64,000 bases of DNA from Hymenoscyphus infarciens (lineage: Eukaryota > Ascomycota > Leotiomycetes > Helotiales > Helotiaceae), in the NCBI GenBank assembly GCA_001414345.1, contig LLCB01000007.1, forward strand, positions 310,001-374,000, in the 5' to 3' direction. The position numbers were made by a program, and so were the translations under genes. Every line of letters starts with the position of its first letter. Position 1 is the stretch's first letter. The notes beneath the pieces were generated by a model, which saw nothing but the letters and a program-made list of their open reading frames with translations, was not told where the DNA came from and made no database searches. Positions 11,278 to 24,956 of this stretch are shown here, piece after piece.

Positions 11278-11847
11278 TTAAGAAGGAGGAGCTCCACGAC
11301 CACGTCCCATACCAGCGCCACGGCTATTGAAATAATGAGTTTCTTGTGTGCGAGAAGATGGCGAGAGAAAAACTTACAACTCAGGTGCGAAACCACCGGA
11401 TGGTGCTCCCTCCTTGCCCTCTCCACCAGCCTCACGACGTCTGTATCCTCCCTCACGATCACCACGGTCGCGGTCACCACCACGTCCTCCACGTCCACCG
11501 AATGGCTTGCGCTCACGCTCGCCCTCACCACCCATCATACCACGAGGAGGTGCGTGGGATCGTTGTTGCTTGATGTGTGTAGCTGGGACAATCTCAGCGG
11601 GGAGGTGGAGCCACTCGCGGAGGTAGTCGAGACCCTCAGGGGTGAGAGTGTAGTAGTAGTATTGCCATGAGAATTGGGTCTTGACGTATCCTCGGGAGGT
11701 AAGAGATTGGCAGGCCTTGACGACGTAGAGGTTCTTGGTGTCGATGTCTGGGTGCTTAGGAAGATCGTAATCCTTCTTGGCGACGAGAACACCCTCTCTG
11801 AAGAGGTACTCGTGGATCTTCTTACGGTCGGCCTTTGGGATAAGCAT
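11278..11847 (-). CDS. RPS10: 40S ribosomal protein S10 (eS10)
   Basis: Exons 11847-11378 and 11323-11278 give 171 residues, the usual length for eS10. It starts [19 protein letters not shown]. The winged-helix core follows, with [13 protein letters not shown] and the very conserved [21 protein letters not shown]. The tail is Gly/Arg-rich ([12 protein letters not shown]). A short intron (GTAAGT donor at 11377) leads to the last exon, which ends GRGRGAPPS. Without this intron the protein would end early at APEL. It is part of the small ribosomal subunit head near the mRNA entrance. The start codon directly follows a splice acceptor, so an intron interrupts the 5' UTR. Confidence 0.95.
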
Positions 11848-11848
11848 C

Positions 11849-12042
11849 CTGAGAATTGATGTTAGTAGGGGTTCGTCTGGTGTTCTGAACGAAGCAAGAG
11901 CCCGCAATAATTTTGGGACTTCTCCAAAGGTATGGCAAGTGGCTCAATACTGCTGTCGCGTGGTGCCAGAGATATGCGGCAGATAGCGGATGCTCTTGTT
12001 CGTGGAATTCTCAGATTGATTATTGGAATGGATTCTACTTAC
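11849..12042 (-). other. Intron in the 5' UTR of RPS10
   Basis: A consensus donor GTAAGTAG at 12042 and the acceptor CTCAG just before the start codon bound about 194 bp. No ATG-initiated extension of the protein would be encoded upstream. Leader or start-codon introns are common in fungal ribosomal protein genes. Confidence 0.6.
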
Positions 12043-12364
12043 TTGGCGGTATTGACGTTGGTGTTGTCGTAAGTTTGAAGAGGTTCAAAGTTCGCAAGCT
12101 CAAATTCGAAATCTATGTGTGGGCTTGGTGGGATAGCGTAGCGAGCGCCGGGCCGGGGGCCGGAGTTTTTAGGCCCGTGCTAGCCTAGGATGCCCGCCTG
12201 ATCTTCCAGGTTGTTTTTCCTCCCAGTTCTGATGAATTGAAGATTGGCATTACAATCGAATATTTTACAACTATCTCTGAAGGTTATAGGAATCCTTTCT
12301 TTTGCCTATCCACTTAGGTTCTGACACTAAGCACTTTCCCCCCTCCAAAGTCCACGTCTCCTAG
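12043..12364. other. Intergenic between RPS10 and the GH43 gene
   Basis: This short stretch should contain the RPS10 promoter and first leader exon plus the 3' UTR of the GH43 gene. I see nothing else. Confidence 0.4.
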
Positions 12365-13324
12365 CTAAGTAGCTAGCTTGATCTTCCCCTCGTCATCATA
12401 GAATATCTCCTTCACCTTGACACTACGCAAATGATTCTTGCCAGAAAGCGAAGTATCATGGTAGAACAAGTACCATTTACCCTTGAATTCACAAATGGAA
12501 TGATGGGTAGTCCATCCTTGTACAGGATCCAAGATACGTCCCTGATAGGTGAAGGGTCCGAAAGGATTGTCTCCGATGGCATATGCCAGGAAATGGGTGT
12601 CTCCAGTTGAATAGGAGAAGTAGTATTTCCCCTTGTATTTGTGCATCCAAGCAGCCTCAAAGAATCGTCGTTCATGGTCATCCGAGGCCAGAAGTTTCCC
12701 CTCAGCATCCAAAATCTCGAGTTCTTTGATGTCGCTGGTGAAGGACAGCATATCATCGCTCAGTTGCGCAACTCGAGGTGACAACGCAGGTCCACTTTGT
12801 GCCTCCATGGTTGAATATGCGTCCTTAACGAATTTCCCAGTCTGCCAGCACTGAAGCTGCCCGCCCCAGATTCCTCCAAAGTAGAGATATGCCTTTCCAT
12901 CGTCATCGACAAAACTGGCTGGATCTATGCTGTAGCTTCCAGCAATTGGTTCCGCTTCGGGTTTGAATGGACCTTGAGGAGAATCGCTGACGGCAACACC
13001 AATTCGAAAGATGCCTTCCTTGTCGCGAGCTGGGAAAAACAAGTAGTATTTCCCGTTTTTGAAGGCAGCATCTGGAGCCCAGAGTTGTTTTGATACCCAA
13101 GGAATATCTTCTGCTTTCAATACCACGCCGTGGTCTGTGACTGGTCCGCCAATTGACTCGAGGGACAGAACATGATAATCATTCATATCGTATTGATCGC
13201 CGTTATCGTTATCCTTGATATCGGTCTTTCGATCATGAGAAGGATATACATAAATCTTTTCCTCAAAAACATGTGCTGATGGGTCTGCTGTAAAGATGTG
13301 ACTGACTAGCGGTTCGTTCGCCAT
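12365..13324 (-). CDS. Glycoside hydrolase family 43 protein
   Basis: A single exon of 319 residues starting MANEPLVSHIF; a longer frame upstream begins only with TTG. The five-bladed beta-propeller pattern of GH43 is clear. The general base is the Asp in IFTADPSAHVF (Asp14). The pKa-modulating Asp lies in YSIDPASFVDDDG, and the catalytic Glu in RFFEAAWMHKYKG. Other blades show WAPDAAFKNGKYYLFFP and GPFTYQGRIL. Family members are beta-xylosidases or alpha-L-arabinofuranosidases acting on hemicellulose fragments. No signal peptide is visible, so it probably acts inside the cell on imported oligosaccharides. Substrate specificity cannot be read from the sequence. It is divergent from SDE2. Confidence 0.86.
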   Translation of the reverse strand: MANEPLVSHIFTADPSAHVFEEKIYVYPSHDRKTDIKDNDNGDQYDMNDYHVLSLESIGGPVTDHGVVLKAEDIPWVSKQLWAPDAAFKNGKYYLFFPARDKEGIFRIGVAVSDSPQGPFKPEAEPIAGSYSIDPASFVDDDGKAYLYFGGIWGGQLQCWQTGKFVKDAYSTMEAQSGPALSPRVAQLSDDMLSFTSDIKELEILDAEGKLLASDDHERRFFEAAWMHKYKGKYYFSYSTGDTHFLAYAIGDNPFGPFTYQGRILDPVQGWTTHHSICEFKGKWYLFYHDTSLSGKNHLRSVKVKEIFYDDEGKIKLAT

Positions 13325-13738
13325 GATTGTAGTTGTATTGAGGAGTAGATTTGAAGAGGTATAGTACTGAGGGGTAAACAAGTATAGACCTACAGAGCAA
13401 TATGGACATGGGAGAAACCTGACCTTTTAAACAATTTCAAAATATTTGGATCGGCTGTTCGCAAGCTCCCCATCTTTGATCCGACGCCCGGTTTCTCCTC
13501 AATTTTTTCCATTTAACCTATTGTTGGCTTATGGGCATATGGGAAGGAGATGACTGCTTGGAGGAGAGGAGAGTTGCATTTATCCTGCTTTGGCTCATAG
13601 TGAGCGCGGCTAAATAGACTGTGGCGCCAAGGCTGCGTGGCTCATGATTTCCAGCCTCAAAGGTTCCAGAAATACTCCTGTAGCAAAACCCATCTCTCCC
13701 TACAACATAGCTTGGACAATAACAATACACACACAACC
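13325..13738. promoter_or_regulatory. Divergent promoter region, GH43 and SDE2
   Basis: 414 bp separate the two start codons, so this must hold both promoters and leaders. No individual site stands out. Confidence 0.4.
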
Positions 13739-14770
13739 ATGGCTCCATCAACTGTCAACGTCTTGCTGACTTCGTTCCCCGGGTTGAACCTCCCGTCGAC
13801 CCTGTCATTACCGCTCCCCGCAGACACCACCGTCTCAGAACTTCAATCGCGCATTCACGAGCGCCTCCCTTCATACAACGATCGCCTTGTCCTCACGACC
13901 ATCTCAAACAAACAGCTACCGGCAACTTCAAATACATGCGTCTCCGAACTCCTCTCGAACCCTCATGATGATTTCCTTTCTTTGCGACTCTCGGCGCGAT
14001 TATGCGGTGGCAAAGGAGGATTTGGATCGCAACTACGAGCAGCAGGAGGTCGCATGTCCTCAAAGCGAAAGAAAGGTCAAGGAGATGAGAATGGATCCAG
14101 TCGAAACCTAGATGGACGTCGATTGCGAACTGTGAACGAAGCAAAGGCGTTGGCGGAATACCTAGCCATCAAACCGGATATGGCAAAGCGAGAGAAAGAA
14201 GAGAGACGGAAACGCTGGGAGCAGGTTGTTGAACTCGCAGAACGAAGAGAGGAGGAGCTAAAATCTGGGACCAAGGGAAAGGTTGATGGGAAATGGGTCG
14301 AGGATAAAGAGGAAGCGGGGGAGAGAACAAGAGAGGCGGTTCTTGCTGCTATGAAGTCGGGGAATTATAAGGATAATTTGGTGGCGAGTACTGCTAGTGC
14401 TTCTGGGTCTGGAAATTCCGGAAGTGAAGATGATGCAATGGAGGGAACCAGCTCGAAGGATACAACACCTCCATCGGATCCGGCTCCCAAGCCTAAAGCC
14501 AAAACATTCTTTGGTTTTGATGAGGATGATGAGTTTATGAGTGACTCCGATGATGAAGAAGAAGAAGAGGATGAGCCTAAAGAACCTGCCCTTCCAGATG
14601 TCATGGAGGAAGACGAGGCGCCCGAGGAAGTTATTGAGGAAGTGGTCGAGAAAGAGCCTACATCACCTCCAGCACCAGCAAAAGGAAAGGGCAAGGCAAA
14701 GGCAAAGGCGGCTCCCAAAGCCAAAGCAGCACCTAAAGCGAAAGGAAAGGGCAGAGTCAAGAAGGCTTAG
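13739..14770 (+). CDS. SDE2: SDE2: ubiquitin-fold precursor, splicing/genome-stability factor
   Basis: A single exon of 343 residues. Residues 1-91 form a degenerate ubiquitin-like domain ending CGG, followed by [20 protein letters not shown]. This matches the invariant Sde2 processing site, where deubiquitinases cut after Gly-Gly to free a C-terminal protein that begins with Lys92. In fission yeast the freed part joins the spliceosome and supports excision of particular introns and telomeric silencing; in human cells it regulates the replication stress response. After the core ([17 protein letters not shown], then a coiled coil around residues 150-200) come acidic stretches ([12 protein letters not shown]) and a Lys/Ala/Pro tail (KAKAAPKAK repeats). 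The start codon has a good context, ACCATGG. Confidence 0.92.
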   Translation: MAPSTVNVLLTSFPGLNLPSTLSLPLPADTTVSELQSRIHERLPSYNDRLVLTTISNKQLPATSNTCVSELLSNPHDDFLSLRLSARLCGGKGGFGSQLRAAGGRMSSKRKKGQGDENGSSRNLDGRRLRTVNEAKALAEYLAIKPDMAKREKEERRKRWEQVVELAERREEELKSGTKGKVDGKWVEDKEEAGERTREAVLAAMKSGNYKDNLVASTASASGSGNSGSEDDAMEGTSSKDTTPPSDPAPKPKAKTFFGFDEDDEFMSDSDDEEEEEDEPKEPALPDVMEEDEAPEEVIEEVVEKEPTSPPAPAKGKGKAKAKAAPKAKAAPKAKGKGRVKKA

Positions 14771-15061
14771 TGTTGGTTTTCGTTGAATTTCAAGCGTGGC
14801 GTTTTTGGAATTGCTGATTTGAGGGGCAACTGGGGAATTTGTATACCTAGGTAGTTTAAGAGCGTCGATCAAATTTATAACATGGACTTGTTCAATAATC
14901 AGTATTATAGGTATGTGGCATGAACATTGGGAGAGCTCAATGATTAGATCAGGCCAGGACCCCACTTTTGGCTACCTATCTCATCAGTGGCTGTTAGGCC
15001 AGCTTGCTCTACCTCTCAAGGTCCGACAACATAAACGTTCATTCCCTCTACACATAACACA

Positions 15062-17040
15062 ATGAAGTCAAACCATATACGGCTTCTCACGAAGTCATGT
15101 CTTCCAAAATTCAGAAATGCTCCTGCGATAAGAACATTCTCGGTTTCCCAATGGAGAGCGATAAGGACCTCGGAGTTGTCTGAGAAGCAACTGAGCACTA
15201 TCCAAGTTAACAGAGATCGGTTATGGAAAAACATGCATGAGACTTGTGAATGGGGGAAGGGAGAAAGATGGGGCGAGTATGTATTTTCTTGGGATTTCTT
15301 CCCTTTTACGCCTTGCCATTTTGTTGTCACACTTGCTGGTCATTGCTTCGAATCTTGTCTAGCTGGTAATTCAAAAGGCTTGAGTTCAATTGAAAGAGCA
15401 GTCTACGGCAAGCAATGACCAAATCTCCCTACTTTCGTCCTGTAATACTTTTGTCGAATGGTTTAACTAATAATACGACAGAGGTCCAACAGATATTGGC
15501 ATGTCCCGCTTGGCATTGTCAGACTCTGACAAACAAGCTCGAGATTGGTTCGTCAAGACGACGAAAGAATTAGGTTGTGATGTGAAGATTGACCAAATCG
15601 GTATTGTCTTATCCAAATTTATCAAGAATTACGGACTGATTGATGGTTTATAGGCAATATTTTTGCGATTCGTCCAGGAAAGGATAACTCAAGGCCTCCT
15701 ACTTATGCTGGAAGTCATTTGGATACACAGGTGAGTAAGATGTTCAAGTTAAAAGTTGGAAGAGAAAGGGCTGATTGGTTTTAGCCAACCGGTGGACGCT
15801 ACGATGGCATTCTTGGGCAAGTAAAACCTAAAGCATACTCGTCACGAAACTCAGCTGATAGCTTTTCAGTGTCCATGCTGGGATCGAAGCATTGAGGACG
15901 ATGAAAGAAAATGATATCGAAACAGAATACCCAACTGGTAAGAAAAGACTCTCGACCCAATGAATCACATACTAACTGGCATCAAGGAGTAATAAACTGG
16001 ACCAACGAAGAAGGGGCCCGCTTCCCCATCTCCATGGTCGCAAGCGGCGTCTGGGCCTCCGCAATCCCCCTCTCAAAAGCCTACGCCCTCCACGAAGTCT
16101 CCGGCCCCGAAACCCAGAAATCCGCTCTCGAGAAAATAAACTATCACGGGCCCCTCGCTGCAAATCACAAAGTCAACCCTATAGGCGCCCACTTCGAATT
16201 GCACATCGAACAAGGTCCAATTCTCGAGAGTTCAGGTGGAAAAATTGGTGCTGTGGAAGGTGTACAGGCTTATAAATGGTTTACCATTAATGTGAAAGGG
16301 ATGGATTGTCACACAGGCACGACGGATTTTGCGAATCGCGCGGATGCGATGTTGTGTGCTGCGAGATTGATTTTGCATAGTCACAATCGGGCGGTGGAGA
16401 AAGGATGTTTGGCTTCGACGGGGATTTTGAGTTTGAAGCCGGGGAGTACTAATACTGTTCCTGGGTTTGTTTCGTTCTCTTTGGATATTCGCTCGAGGGA
16501 TGATGGAAAGTTGGCGGAATTGGAAGAAGTTTTGAGAGACGAGTTTGGAAGGATTGCGGAGGGTGAGGATGTTGGTGGTGTTAATGAGAAGGGTGTGAAG
16601 GGGAGGGGTTGTAGTGTTGAGTGGCGGCTTGATACTGATTCGCCGGCTACGAAGTTTCATGAGGATTGTGTGAGGTGTGTTGAGGAGAGTGCGAAGGATA
16701 TGTTGGGGGTTGAAGATGGGATTAAAGTCCAGAGAATGACTTCTGGGGCTGGACACGATAGGTGAGTGTTCAGAGAGGTATGCGTGGTTATTTTGCTAAC
16801 CTTTCTCTCCAGTGTTTACACCGCAAGACATGCGCCGACCTCAATGTAAGTAGAATTCCGCTTTGACGATGGAGTATTACTGACAATTACAGGATCTTCG
16901 TTCCATGTAGAGATGGGGTTTCTCATAATCCAGCTGAGTATTGCAGCCCGGAGGACTGTGGAAATGGAGCTCAAGTATTGCTTGGTGCAATGTTGAGATA
17001 TGATCGACTGCGGGCACAGCGAGAGAAAACTGAGGGTTAG
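15062..17040 (+). CDS. M20-family amidohydrolase (N-carbamoyl amino acid hydrolase / beta-ureidopropionase type)
   Basis: Eight exons join in frame to 488 residues: 15062-15276, 15482-15600, 15654-15730, 15785-15816, 15870-15937, 15987-16761, 16813-16845 and 16893-17040. Zinc ligands are visible in AGSHLDTQPTGGRYDGILG and TNEEGARF; FELHIEQGPILE and GMDCHTGTTDFANRADAM are family signatures of the amidase/hydantoinase subfamily. The N-terminus (RLLTKSCLPKFRNAPAIRTF) is basic and hydroxylated, so mitochondrial import is likely. Likely substrates are N-carbamoyl amino acids from pyrimidine or purine catabolism. The fourth intron (15817-15869) starts GCAAGT and is a GC-AG intron, because only this donor restores ILGVHAG. 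The exact substrate is open. Confidence 0.87.
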
Positions 17041-17149
17041 CCAAAACATCTTTAGTGGTGATGCCTGAGGAAGTAAAATAGAAGCTTCTATTTTTGTATC
17101 ATTTCCGGGATAACTCAGGCTCCTGGTAGACAAGGAAAGGGGGAACTGG

Positions 17150-17262
17150 CGAGTAAGCTACCTATGCTTCTTATGGGGGAGCAAAAGTTGAGTTGCGAGT
17201 AAGCTGCCAGTAAGCTACAAGGAAGCCATCGAGCGAGCCATCGAGTAAACTATTGAGTAAGC
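17150..17262. repeat. Degenerate GAGTAAGC-type repeats
   Basis: GAGTAAGC or a one-base variant recurs at 17151, 17197, 17208, 17243 and 17255. It alternates with CATCGAGCGAGC-like units, suggesting a decayed minisatellite just downstream of the M20 gene. Confidence 0.4.
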
Positions 17263-18473
<1,211 letters not shown>

Positions 18474-18625
18474 CCTCGAGCCTCCCTTCCTCAATCAACT
18501 TCTATTCCACCACAATTGACAATCTTACATTTGGTCAATTCAATCTTCAACTCTCTCAACAACATCTACACCCTACCTACGTACATACCTCCGTACATAC
18601 CTACGTACACCTACATACCACCAAG

Positions 18626-20379
<1,754 letters not shown>

Positions 20380-23035
20380 ATACGCATGGAAGTTGAAAAG
20401 CAGATTTTCTTTTTTATTTCTGTTCACGGGGAAGGGTTTGCATATTTGGCTATAAAAAGTCTTAACTTGACAAGGTTGAGCAGGATGCTCATAAAAGATC
20501 CCCAGTTACATGCGTACATGCATAGGTATAGCTGCCGTTTTCAAGTTTGGCGTTTGTTTTTATTTTTAGCTTTTATTGGGCGGGCACCTGGGAAGGCGGT
20601 GTTTGTACTGTATGCGAAAAGATAGGATGAAAAATGAATTGGTTACGAGCGTATTCTACTCGTGTTGGAGCTGCTACTAAGCGATGAAGAACTGGTGCTT
20701 AGATTGTAATCATTGTGAAGACTGTTCCGTCTATCGATTCTACCAAAGGGGAACGAACACCTAATTAGTCTTTTGAATGTTTCAAGTGAATCGTGCGGTC
20801 CCATTTATTTTTCTGTAACAGGTCTTTGCAATGAGACTTCTCGAGACGTCTAGCATGTATATCCTCGGTGCATTTTCTGTATAAGCATTTGCGATGTATT
20901 TGATTTCAGGGTTCATTATAAAAACAAAGGTAGCTATATGGAAACTTAGATAGAGCATTAGCAATGATACCATCATCTACTACCGCCTAGAAGTCTTAAA
21001 AGTTAATTATCTAAAATATCTTAAATAAGAGAATAGAATAGTTGAACTTACCACTTCGGCACATCTTTGTTGCGATTCTGTTTGATACAAGTCTCATCGG
21101 GAGTGCAAGTGCCTTGAGTCTGATGTGTTCTTCAATTGGATGAATGAAGTAGGGTAGGGTTTACTGTCGTTTTTCTTTGCCTGTTGTCGCGTTTGAGCGG
21201 GTGTTTCTGTTGGGGTTTATGAGCTTTGGTGGTCTGGGATTGAGGGATTTGGTAGGTACTCTCTCTTTACGGAACAAGAAAGTTTTTTCTGGCTGCCTAT
21301 TTGGTGTAGTTGAACTCAGACTCATGCTGCTGAGTCCTGATTGCTTCCAGGATCCGTGTTGCAGAACATTTTTCTCTCTCGTTCAACTTTCTGCCACGCG
21401 CAAGGGCACGAGAATTGTAGTCAGTGGAGTGGAGTAGCTTGATGCAATGAAGGGAGATATTTGTTGTTGGGTATTGCCGGCTGGTTATTATAATGAGGTG
21501 GGCGGGTTGAGATATGTTGTCTTGCTGGTAGAGAAGTGAGGATTTGAGTGAGATATTTGTGTATTTCTTTGAAGGGGAGATGGCAGTTTTGATTGAGGGG
21601 AGTGTAAGCCATATTTTGTAGTCTGCTTGGCTGACTCCTTAACTTTGTTTGGCGAACCTAATTATTCTAAATTTTCTTGGGTAATTATATTTGATAATCG
21701 TTATTGATAAGTTCTCTAAACTTCCTTTACTTATTTCGGTCTTCCTAAACGTTCTCGAATAAGACAATTTAAAATACATGCTTTATATTTGGTTGATTCT
21801 ACTATTGGTGTAGAAAAAACTACCGGGTCCTTGGCTAGGAAGGATGAAAGGGGCAAGGTGGGGGAGAGAGTAAATCAGGGGAACTTTTGTAGCAAAAAGA
21901 ATCGTTTATCATTCATAGCTTATTTGGGATGAACAGAAAACTGGAAGCGGATTTTAATGTACTCTCAACGCTGCAAAGACATTCCTCTCTCTATTTCCTG
22001 TTTTTCACTTCCTTAAAATCCCCGTTATGCAGAATGCACTCATACAATATGGCATCTAAAACTTTACACGGCGAAGGTCACTTTTTCTAGGAACACAGGT
22101 ACGAACTGGGCGAACAAATCCCTACCGTAACCGTTGGACACCCACATTTCCTGTTTAAGAATCATCTGGAGAAAGGAATTTCATGAATCTTCGCTCAAGA
22201 CTCATTCATCATTGAAGCGCATTTCCTTTCTATCATCGCTACAGGGACAGAAACATGAATTCCAGTTGTTGCAGTCGAATTATTTAGTGTTGTCGAAAAC
22301 ACGCTTGAAAGATATCCAAGTTTTGAAAATCACTAATGACACACCAGAGAGTGGAAGTTGTACTCGAGATATGGCATGATAATTTCTATTCACGCCTGTC
22401 TAACAGAGATTAAACATAGGAGGCATTGATTTACTGACAAGCAATCGTATTGTCACACCACCAGAGTGATAGACCGATAGTGCTGAGCCAGTATCTCTTG
22501 AAACTCTTTATAAAGAGAGGGGATGAGAACATGAAAAGGCTGTTTTATTCTCTCCTCATGTTCCTGACTGGAAAGTAAAGTCGGAGTGGACTTTCGAGGA
22601 AATGGAAACATCAGAAAGTCTCCAGATATACTAAGCGAAAGGGAAAGCTGAGTCTTTCTCGGATTTTATATCACTTCTCACCAGTAAGGTTCTTTAAACC
22701 CAAGAGAAATTAACGAATGAGCATCTCCTAGATAGAAACGGAGCAGTTGCGAGTCCTTGCTTCTTCCGAGAATAGGAACTTCACTCAAAACTCACAGGTA
22801 TTTCTCTAAAAATCAAAACAAGACAGCGAGAACTAAGTAGCGTCGTATTATCTTCATGGGGGTGGTCGTTTCGCCTTCGATTCTTTTGCTGTTGGGTTCG
22901 AAAACATATTACTCTAATGTTTACTGAATGCTAATACCCTCCACCTAAATTTTCTAGAAGTACACATTCTGTATAGCAATTTAGAACGATGCGTCTATGT
23001 CAAAATAACCGGTTAAACAACAGGGAAGTATAAGT
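20380..23035. other. Gene-free intergenic region
   Basis: About 2.7 kb with only short unrelated open frames. The first few hundred bases should be the homocitrate synthase 3' UTR. Base composition becomes more AT-rich towards the island that starts near 23.0 kb. No RNA gene is recognised. Confidence 0.4.
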
Positions 23036-24956
23036 TAGAGCCATAGCTCGTGGTCTCTCTAAGCAGGATAACTCCCTACCTTAATTTCTAATACTCTCTT
23101 TTTTAAAAACCTACTTTAATTTAACCTTTTATATAAAACTCTTTAAATGAAAAATGGTAAAATAAATCCTCTCTCTCTCCTATATATAAACCTAGCTAGA
23201 ATTCGCTTGTACTAAAGCACGCTAAAGTATACTAAGCTTAAGTAGATAGAAAATCTTAAAACACGTCTTTTAAAGAAGATATATCTAAATCTACTATAAA
23301 GAGGATTTATAAGACTACTTTAAGTTGAATAATATATAAAGAGAAGTAATATTAAAAGAGATTACTATCTAAGTAATATATTTACTAAAAGAAAAATATA
23401 AAATTAAATTATAAAATTATACTACTTATTATATATCTTTTATATAAGTTAAAAACGCTCTTAACCTATTTATATCTACTTAAATAAGCTACTAAGAACT
23501 TTACTATACTAGCTACTAATAATATATTATATATTCTTAACTTTTTATTAGTTAAATTTAAGTAAAGAAATATCTTAAAGTAGCTATCTATAACTTAAAG
23601 TAAAAGAGAGACTAGAAAAAGATTATATAGTTAAATAAATATAAATTTAAGCTTAAAAAGAATAGGAGAGTCTAAGTAATAGAATATATAAATAAAAAGA
23701 GATATCTAGACTATATTAGATTAATATATTACTTACGAAGAGTATTAGTTATAATTTAAAATATAATTATTTAAGATTATAAGTTCTCTCTTATCGTCTT
23801 AGAGAAGAACTAAGGCTATAAAGAAGTAAATTCTTATATATATAGAGATTAAGTTCTTAAGCTAGTTATATTTCTCTTATTTAATAAGCTTACTATTAAT
23901 AATATCTTTATAAAAGATAATTTAAAAGTATATAAGAGATATACTTACCTAGCTATAGTGAGTTACGAGTTAAGCTTGAATTTGTCTACTTTTTTTTATA
24001 ATCCGAGCTTTTTTTTTTTTAAAGCTTTCTCTCTCTCTTCTTTAGAAGACAGAAAATAAAAGTACTCTAAAAGAGACAAGGCCTAGCTAGAAAGAAGCGC
24101 TATATCTAATTATCTCTCTTTTATATTACTTATTAATTTAAAGTAAGTATAATAAAAGTAAACTAAAAAATAGATAATTCTTAAAAAAACCCCTTTTTTA
24201 GAAAATTTTCACTACCTTTATAAGCTCTTATCGCTACCTCGATAAGGCCTTCTAAAAAGTAGAATATAAATATAAACTTCTATTTTATATATAAAAAGTT
24301 TATAGAGTAATAGAGGACATATAGAGCTCTCGTTCCTGTTATCTAGAGTATACTAATATATGTTATTATTAAGTAAAGAGTAAAATAAGATAGTAGAGAG
24401 AGAGCTTTTTTCAAAAACGCTTAGATTATAAAAAAACGTTAAAATTCAAGCTTAATTCGTAACTGACTATAAGCTTAAATATAAAATTTATAGCTTTAAT
24501 TAGCTTTCTTCTTCTCTTAATTTAAATATAATTAAGAAAGTCTAGAAGTAGAGAAAAGAAGAGTGAAAGACGTTACTCTTTATACCAACTTCTAAGAATA
24601 AGCTAATTAAAGAGATTATGACGTATTTTTGAGTTGAAAACGCTCTAAAGAGCCTTGTATTCAGAGGTGAAAACTCTGCTATATATACAGAGAAAAGGGG
24701 TCACGTGAGAACCTCTTTTTTTATAACAGAGATCTAAAAGCTCTAGAGTCTAGTAAACTTCTATAATTATAAGCGATATACTAAGTAATTAACTTATAAG
24801 TTAGAAGCTATTATTAAGTAAAAGGATTAACTATTTATTATTAATAATATATAAGTATTATAGTAAAAGAATTAAAGTTAGAATTATAAATGATTTTTAA
24901 GTAATAAGTATTATTTAATAGAGTCCGCTTAAGAGAGCCTACGAGCTATCGCTCTA
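23036..24956. mobile_element. AT-saturated repeat island with inverted ends
   Basis: Composition changes abruptly to strings of A/T with TA-rich words and stops in every frame, as expected of RIP-mutated repeats. TAGAGCCATAGCTCGT at 23036-23051 is matched in reverse complement by TAGAGCGATAGCTCGT (24956-24941), and similarity continues inward for about 15 more bases. This suggests a decayed inverted-repeat element of about 1.9 kb. I cannot see a transposase or a target duplication, so class and exact ends are uncertain. Confidence 0.5.
23954..24471. mobile_element. Small inverted-repeat element (MITE-like)
   Basis: TATAGTGAGTTACGAGTTAA at 23954 and the reverse complement of the sequence ending at 24471 (TATAGTCAGTTACGAATTAA) are nearly the same. 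The similarity extends about 80 bp through AAGCTTGAATTT and a T-run before TATAATC. TA dinucleotides at both ends would fit TA target duplication of the Tc1/mariner/pogo type. At about 0.5 kb without coding capacity, a non-autonomous copy nested in the AT-rich island is the simplest reading. Confidence 0.6.

Noticed and set aside
11089..11670. 193-residue plus-strand frame
   Set aside because: It is antisense to RPS10, is Ser/Thr-rich only because of the Gly/Arg codons opposite, and crosses the RPS10 intron.
14365..14760. 131-residue minus-strand frame of Ala/Ser repeats
   Set aside because: Antisense shadow of the acidic and Lys-Ala-Pro parts of SDE2.
22880..22915. GGGTTCGAAAAC, a tRNA B-box-like word
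   Set aside because: No matching A-box, acceptor stem or cloverleaf could be formed around it.
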